Part shown: positions 5,772 to 9,237 of the stretch, one piece after another
Numbering within the stretch: position 1 is the stretch's first letter
Layout: each line of letters starts with the position of its first letter
DNA from: Kiritimatiellia bacterium
GTDB taxonomy: Bacteria; Verrucomicrobiota; Kiritimatiellia; JAAZAB01
Length of the DNA: 9,237 bases
Reading direction: 5' to 3'
Assembly: GCA_018400335.1 (NCBI GenBank)
Contig: JAGYMT010000046.1
Coordinates: 1-9,237 of the forward strand
Translations under genes and position numbers: made by a program
The notes under the pieces: generated by a model
Told to the model about the DNA's origin: nothing
Seen by the model: only the letters and a program-made list of their open reading frames with translations
The model's database searches: none

Positions 5772-6834
5772 GAGGGTGCTGGTCACCGGCAACGACGCAA
5801 TAGGCGAAGGCGCTATCCGTGCAGGCTGTCAGTGCTATTTCGGCTATCCCATAACTCCCCAGAATGAGCTGACAGCCTACATGGCGAGGCACATGCCCGA
5901 AAAGGGGCGTGTTTTCATCCAGGCCGAAAGCGAACTGGCCGCCATCAACATGGTCTTTGGAGCATCCTGCGTGGGCAAGCGGGCAATGACGAGCTCGTCT
6001 TCGCCCGGCATCAGCCTGAAGCAGGAGGGCATATCCTACCTTGCGGGAGCCATGCTTCCGGCGGTAATTGTGAACGTGGAACGTGGCGGCCCCGGCCTGG
6101 GCAACATTGCTCCATCTCAGGGCGATTATTTTCAAGCCACGCGGGGAGGAGGCCATGGCGATTACCGGATTATCGTTCTCGCGCCGTCTTCAGTGCAGGA
6201 AATGCACGACTTCACCATCAGCGCTTTCAGCCTGGCCGATAAATATCGCATACCCGTAATGGTGCTCGCCGACGGCTGGCTCGGTCAGATGATGGAGCCC
6301 ATAGTATTCCACCGCGGCCCGCCGCCGCCCGAACCCCCAAAGCCATGGGCTCTGACCGGCGCGCGCGGACGAAAGGCCCGGCATATCTGCTCACTGTTCC
6401 TGGAGGAAGGCGCTCTGGAGCGGCATAATTACGCGCTGCAGGACTGCTATCGCATCATAGAGACCAATGAGACCATGGCCCGCGAAGTCAGCACGGACGA
6501 TTGCGATATTCTGATCGCCGCGTGGGGAACTTGCGCCAGAATCGCCGCGTCCTCCGTGATGAACGCCAGAAAGAATGGAATCAGGGCCGGACTCATCCAC
6601 CCGCTCACACTATGGCCATTCCCATATTCCCGCATTTCCGAACTGTCCGCCCGCGTGAAATCCATTCTCGTAGTCGAGATGAACTGCGGACAGATGCTGG
6701 AAGACGTGAAGCTGGCAACAGCCGGCAAGGCGCCCGTTCGATTCACCGGGTTTCCCGGCGGCCGCGTTCCCACTGAGTCGGACATTCTAAAAGCCATCAC
6801 GGATATGGCGAGCGAATTAACCGGCAAACTATGA
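5749..6834 (+). CDS. korA: 2-oxoacid:ferredoxin oxidoreductase alpha subunit (KorA/VorB type)
   Basis: A 361-residue alpha subunit. The pyrimidine-binding domain has YFGYPITPQNE (30-40), AESELAAINMVFGA (59-72), SSSSPGISLKQEGISYLAG (82-100) and GGPGLGN (113-119) followed by PSQGDYFQ (122-129) and GGGHGDY (133-139), all diagnostic for the KorA/VorB/PorA group. A Pro-rich linker (191-199) leads to the C-terminal domain (about 250-350), with DILIAAWGT, GLIHPLTLWPFP and a GFPGGRVP end. The enzyme oxidatively decarboxylates a 2-oxoacid with CoA to an acyl-CoA, CO2 and reduced ferredoxin, or runs in reverse in reductive carboxylation. By overall pattern it resembles proteins annotated VorB (2-oxoisovalerate) as well as KorA (2-oxoglutarate), and substrate cannot be decided. 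ATG 5749 lies inside korD with GGAAG directly before it; a GTG at 5776 is a weaker alternative. Its stop overlaps the korB start as ATGA. Confidence 0.93.
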   Translation: MIKQIPSERVLVTGNDAIGEGAIRAGCQCYFGYPITPQNELTAYMARHMPEKGRVFIQAESELAAINMVFGASCVGKRAMTSSSSPGISLKQEGISYLAGAMLPAVIVNVERGGPGLGNIAPSQGDYFQATRGGGHGDYRIIVLAPSSVQEMHDFTISAFSLADKYRIPVMVLADGWLGQMMEPIVFHRGPPPPEPPKPWALTGARGRKARHICSLFLEEGALERHNYALQDCYRIIETNETMAREVSTDDCDILIAAWGTCARIAASSVMNARKNGIRAGLIHPLTLWPFPYSRISELSARVKSILVVEMNCGQMLEDVKLATAGKAPVRFTGFPGGRVPTESDILKAITDMASELTGKL

Positions 6835-7592
6835 GTGACATGAAGACAATTTACAGACGCCCCGACACCCTGACTGACCGCCACATGCACTATTGCGCCG
6901 GATGCGGCCACAGCATCGTGCATAAGCTTTTGGCTGAAATCATTGATGAGCTTGGTATAAGGGAGAATACCCTAGGGATTGCCCCCGTCGGATGCGCGGT
7001 GCTGGCATATTTCTATCTCGATTGCGATATAACCGAGGCGGCTCACGGGCGCGTGGCGGCGGTGGCAACCGGTATGAAGCGATCGCTGCCGGACAGGATC
7101 GTGTTCGGCTATCAGGGTGACGGAGACCTGGCGGCAATCGGGCTTGCCGAAACAATTCACGCCGCCAACAGGGGCGAAAACATCACTATCGTTTTCGTAA
7201 ACAACTCTCTTTATGGAATGACGGGCGGCCAGATGGCGCCGACAACCCTCGTGAATCAGCAGACAGCAACTTGTCCGAACGGCAGGGATCCGGCCTTGAT
7301 GGGCTCACCTATCAGGATGTGCGAACTGCTCAACACCCTCACCAGTCCATACCACATCGAGCGTGTGGCGCTCGATGGTGTCAAGGGAGTATTGAGAACA
7401 AAGAAGGCGCTCAGGACGGCTTTTGAGGCGCAAATCAGCGAAAAAGGATATTCGTTTGTCGAAATCCTTTCCCCGTGCCCTGCGTACCTGCGGCTTTCAC
7501 CGGCCGATGCCCTTCGCTTCGTGGGCCGCGAAATGACCGATCAGTTTCCGGTCCGGGTCTTCAGAAAGGAAGGAGCGCCGGTCAATGCATGA
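6831..7592 (+). CDS. korB: 2-oxoacid:ferredoxin oxidoreductase beta subunit, TPP-binding
   Basis: A 253-residue beta subunit that binds thiamine pyrophosphate. Visible signatures are YCAGCGHSIVHKLLAE (21-36), GIAPVGCAV (49-57), HGRVAAVATGMKR (72-84) and the TPP/Mg motif GDGD (96-99) ending in VNNSLYGMTGGQ (123-134). These are followed by NQQTATCPNGRDP (142-154), the counterpart of the QKTTTTPYGRD stretch in related enzymes, and CPAYLRLSP (216-224). It pairs with KorA to form the active site. Length is normal for the short KorB/VorA type, without the extended cysteine-rich C-terminus of PorB. Translation probably depends on coupling: the start ATG shares the ATGA overlap with korA, and no strong ribosome site is seen. 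Its 3' end overlaps korC by 8 bases. The cofactor assignment is firm; the substrate is not. Confidence 0.93.
   Translation: MSDMKTIYRRPDTLTDRHMHYCAGCGHSIVHKLLAEIIDELGIRENTLGIAPVGCAVLAYFYLDCDITEAAHGRVAAVATGMKRSLPDRIVFGYQGDGDLAAIGLAETIHAANRGENITIVFVNNSLYGMTGGQMAPTTLVNQQTATCPNGRDPALMGSPIRMCELLNTLTSPYHIERVALDGVKGVLRTKKALRTAFEAQISEKGYSFVEILSPCPAYLRLSPADALRFVGREMTDQFPVRVFRKEGAPVNA
7566..7575 (+). promoter_or_regulatory. Shine-Dalgarno site for korC inside korB
   Basis: An AAGGAAGGAG-like purine run with GGAG at 7572-7575, 9 bases before ATG 7585. It lies within the last codons of korB and supports 7585 as the korC start. Confidence 0.6.
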
Positions 7593-8118
7593 GCGCATTC
7601 TCATTGCCGGGTCGGGCGGCCAGGGCATTCTCTTCGCCGGGAAGCTGCTGGCCCAGTCCTCGCTCGAAACCGCGCCTTTCATAACCTTCTTTCCCGCCTA
7701 CGGCGCTGAAGTAAGGGGCGGCACCTGCTCCTGCCAGGTGATACTCTCATCCGCGGAGATAGGCTCGCCGATCGCGGAGACCTTCAGCTCCATGCTGATG
7801 ATGAACCAGCCCAGCGTTGACCGTTTCGCCGGCAAGCTCGAAGCCGACGGGATCGCGGTGCTCAATAAGTCGCTCTGCGAACTCCGCGAAGATAAGCGTT
7901 TCATTTACGTCCCGGCCACGGAGATCGCCGAACAATTGGGAAGCCCGCAATCGGCGAATCTGGTTATGCTTGGCGCGTTCCTGGCGCACAACCCCGTTGT
8001 GCCGATCCGATCGGTCGAGGCGCAAATCGCCGCAATTTCATCAGGACGAAAGAAGTCCCTCATGGCAACCAACCTGAAGGCATTCGCAACCGGCGCGGCG
8101 GCCGTGATCAAGGTATAG
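7585..8118 (+). CDS. korC: 2-oxoacid:ferredoxin oxidoreductase gamma subunit
   Basis: A 177-residue gamma subunit of the pyruvate/2-oxoacid oxidoreductase family. It starts with the typical glycine-rich motif GSGGQGILFAGKLLA (9-23), followed by PAYGAEVRGGTCSC (37-50), matching the family's ..YGxExRGG.. segment, and NLVMLGAF (125-132). The gamma subunit completes the KorABCD complex and is usually linked to CoA handling. All four subunits are present once, in order D-A-B-C, with every junction overlapping, so the enzyme should be made in balanced amounts from one transcript. No terminator hairpin follows. Instead the 3' end overlaps the convergent coiled-coil/TPR gene by 11 bases. Confidence 0.93.
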   Translation: MHERILIAGSGGQGILFAGKLLAQSSLETAPFITFFPAYGAEVRGGTCSCQVILSSAEIGSPIAETFSSMLMMNQPSVDRFAGKLEADGIAVLNKSLCELREDKRFIYVPATEIAEQLGSPQSANLVMLGAFLAHNPVVPIRSVEAQIAAISSGRKKSLMATNLKAFATGAAAVIKV

Positions 8119-9237
8119 ATTGTCTCAGCTTCTCGATCAGCGGGGATGATGCGTCAACCTGCTTCATGAAGAGAACCATTCTCATAGCCTGCTTGTCGTT
8201 TCCGTGCTTGAGATAACACTGGCCGGCCCTGTAGCCGTAGTCGCATGCCTTCCTCCTGTCGCCCTTCCGAAGATAGGCAAGACCAAGGTTATAATATGCG
8301 CCGGCCGCATCCGGATTCAGCCGAATCGTCTCGCTGAAATCCGCTATCGCCCCGTCAATATCGCCATCATCCCATTTGGCGATACCGCGCTGGTAGCTCG
8401 CGTTTGCACTGCTCGCGGCTTTCGATTCGGAGGCCGGCGCGCCGGACGACTGCTTATCGCCGGACCGGGCCGAAGCAAGAATACGCTCTTCTTCCGCCAG
8501 GATATCGGAAGCGCCTCCCCTGCCAGCTGCCGGCTCACCCGCCGGAGCATCAGCCTTCTCCGCGGCCGCTGGCGCGCTCGCAATACTCTTTTGCCGATCA
8601 GCAATCCTCGTGACGGCCTCTGCTAGAATTTTTGTCTTATCCTCGATCGCTTTCAACGCGCTGTCAAGCTCGTCCCGTGCCTGCTCCCCTGCCCCGGCGC
8701 GCGCATCGGCCTCCCTGGCCAGTTTCGCCTTTTCCAGTTCCTCGGCAAGCTGTCCGGCTTCATCGAGTTCGCGTTCCGTCTCGGCCAGCTTGGATTCAAT
8801 CCGTGCGAGATCCTTGTTCAGGGATGCGATCTTCCTTTTGAGGGACTTTTTGGAGGACTGAATATCGTCAAGTTTCTCCTCCGACTCGGACGCGAGGCGC
8901 TTCTCTTTCTTTATGGCATCGCGCAGTCCGGGAACCGCATCCAGCTTTGCGGTCTTGTTGGAATGCACCACCTGCAAATCCGCGATCTTCTTCTTCAGGG
9001 CGGCGATCTCATTGCCGTCCGCATCAACCGAGGCCTGGCTTTCCGTCAACTGTCCGGCCAGCGCCTCGTTATTCTTCTTCTCATCCGCCAGATCGGCATT
9101 GAGTTCGGCAAGCTCTTCATTTGCTCTGGACACGTCCTTTTCGGCAGCCGCTATATCCTTCAACAGCGAGGATTTCTGCTTTTCCATCTGCGAAACGGAC
9201 TTGCGCAATTCACGTATCGCCTGTTCCGATTCCTCCC
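8108..9237 (-). CDS. Coiled-coil/TPR protein, C-terminal part (5' end outside window)
   Basis: An open frame runs off the right edge of the window with no stop up to 9237, so the true start lies beyond it. The TTG at 9208 is an internal codon and should not be taken as the start. About 375 residues are visible. The first ~220 are a long Glu/Lys/Ala/Leu-rich coiled coil (KDIAAAEKDVSRANEELAEL and similar heptads). This is followed by a low-complexity Ala/Gly/Ser/Pro linker (about residues 225-280) and a C-terminal TPR block with ASYQRGIAKWDDGDIDGAIA, AYYNLGLAYLRKGDRRKA and a third degenerate unit ending before SSPLIEKLRQSIP. TPRs usually mediate protein-protein contacts; the specific role is unknown to me. 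Such coiled-coil-plus-TPR proteins are often envelope or periplasmic scaffolds, but no signal peptide can be checked because the N-terminus is missing. It converges on korC with an 11-base overlap. Confidence 0.8.
   Translation of the reverse strand, partial: EESEQAIRELRKSVSQMEKQKSSLLKDIAAAEKDVSRANEELAELNADLADEKKNNEALAGQLTESQASVDADGNEIAALKKKIADLQVVHSNKTAKLDAVPGLRDAIKKEKRLASESEEKLDDIQSSKKSLKRKIASLNKDLARIESKLAETERELDEAGQLAEELEKAKLAREADARAGAGEQARDELDSALKAIEDKTKILAEAVTRIADRQKSIASAPAAAEKADAPAGEPAAGRGGASDILAEEERILASARSGDKQSSGAPASESKAASSANASYQRGIAKWDDGDIDGAIADFSETIRLNPDAAGAYYNLGLAYLRKGDRRKACDYGYRAGQCYLKHGNDKQAMRMVLFMKQVDASSPLIEKLRQSIP

Noticed and set aside
9206..9208. TTG as the start of the coiled-coil/TPR gene
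   Set aside because: The same frame continues without a stop to the window edge with coiled-coil-like residues (EESEQAIREL), so the gene begins outside the window.

Overview
The window looks like a chromosomal segment from an anaerobic, diderm (Gram-negative type) bacterium. A family-9 glycosyltransferase of the LPS heptosyltransferase type and type IV pilin-like proteins point to an outer membrane. A complete four-subunit 2-oxoacid:ferredoxin oxidoreductase points to low-potential, ferredoxin-based anaerobic metabolism. GC is moderately high by eye. Several GC-rich intergenic palindromes, plus one palindromic element inside a gene, would suit one of the poorly cultured phyla rich in interspersed repeats (PVC-related, Hydrogenedentota-like or Omnitrophota-like), but the sequence alone does not fix the taxon. 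No rRNA, tRNA, CRISPR array or transposase gene was seen.

Layout: (1) 70-2985, + strand: three prepilin-type genes. The first is a small PilV/GspI-like pseudopilin with a canonical class III signal. The other two are larger PilX-N-type minor pilins that share a C-terminal domain and appear to be diverged tandem duplicates, separated by a REP-like multi-hairpin element at 1698-1773. The first 69 bases hold no complete gene; frame 1 stops at 10-12, which may be the tail of an upstream gene. (2) 5074-2956, - strand: popT (DUF368, undecaprenyl-phosphate translocase family) overlaps a GT9 glycosyltransferase gene, a plausible two-gene envelope operon behind a TTGACA promoter. The GT9 gene carries an in-frame palindromic insertion of about 150 bp. 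(3) 5111-5528: a divergent intergenic region with the popT promoter, a GC-rich palindromic patch and a 38-bp near-perfect palindrome. (4) 5529-8118, + strand: korDABC, a tightly overlapping operon for a 2-oxoacid:ferredoxin oxidoreductase (ferredoxin, alpha, beta, gamma). (5) 9237-8108, - strand: the C-terminal part of a coiled-coil/TPR protein whose 5' end lies outside the window.

How the parts work together: the pilin genes would supply minor pilins that prime or decorate a type IV pilus or pseudopilus. PopT recycles the lipid carrier used for envelope polysaccharides, and GT9 enzymes build LPS core-type sugars. The Kor complex couples a 2-oxoacid, CoA and ferredoxin to acyl-CoA and CO2, or the reverse. 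The most unusual feature is the palindromic element in the GT9 gene. It folds into a symmetrical four-stem structure, sits in the middle of a palindromic target with a probable 5-bp duplication, and adds 50 codons without breaking the frame, in the manner of Rickettsia palindromic elements.
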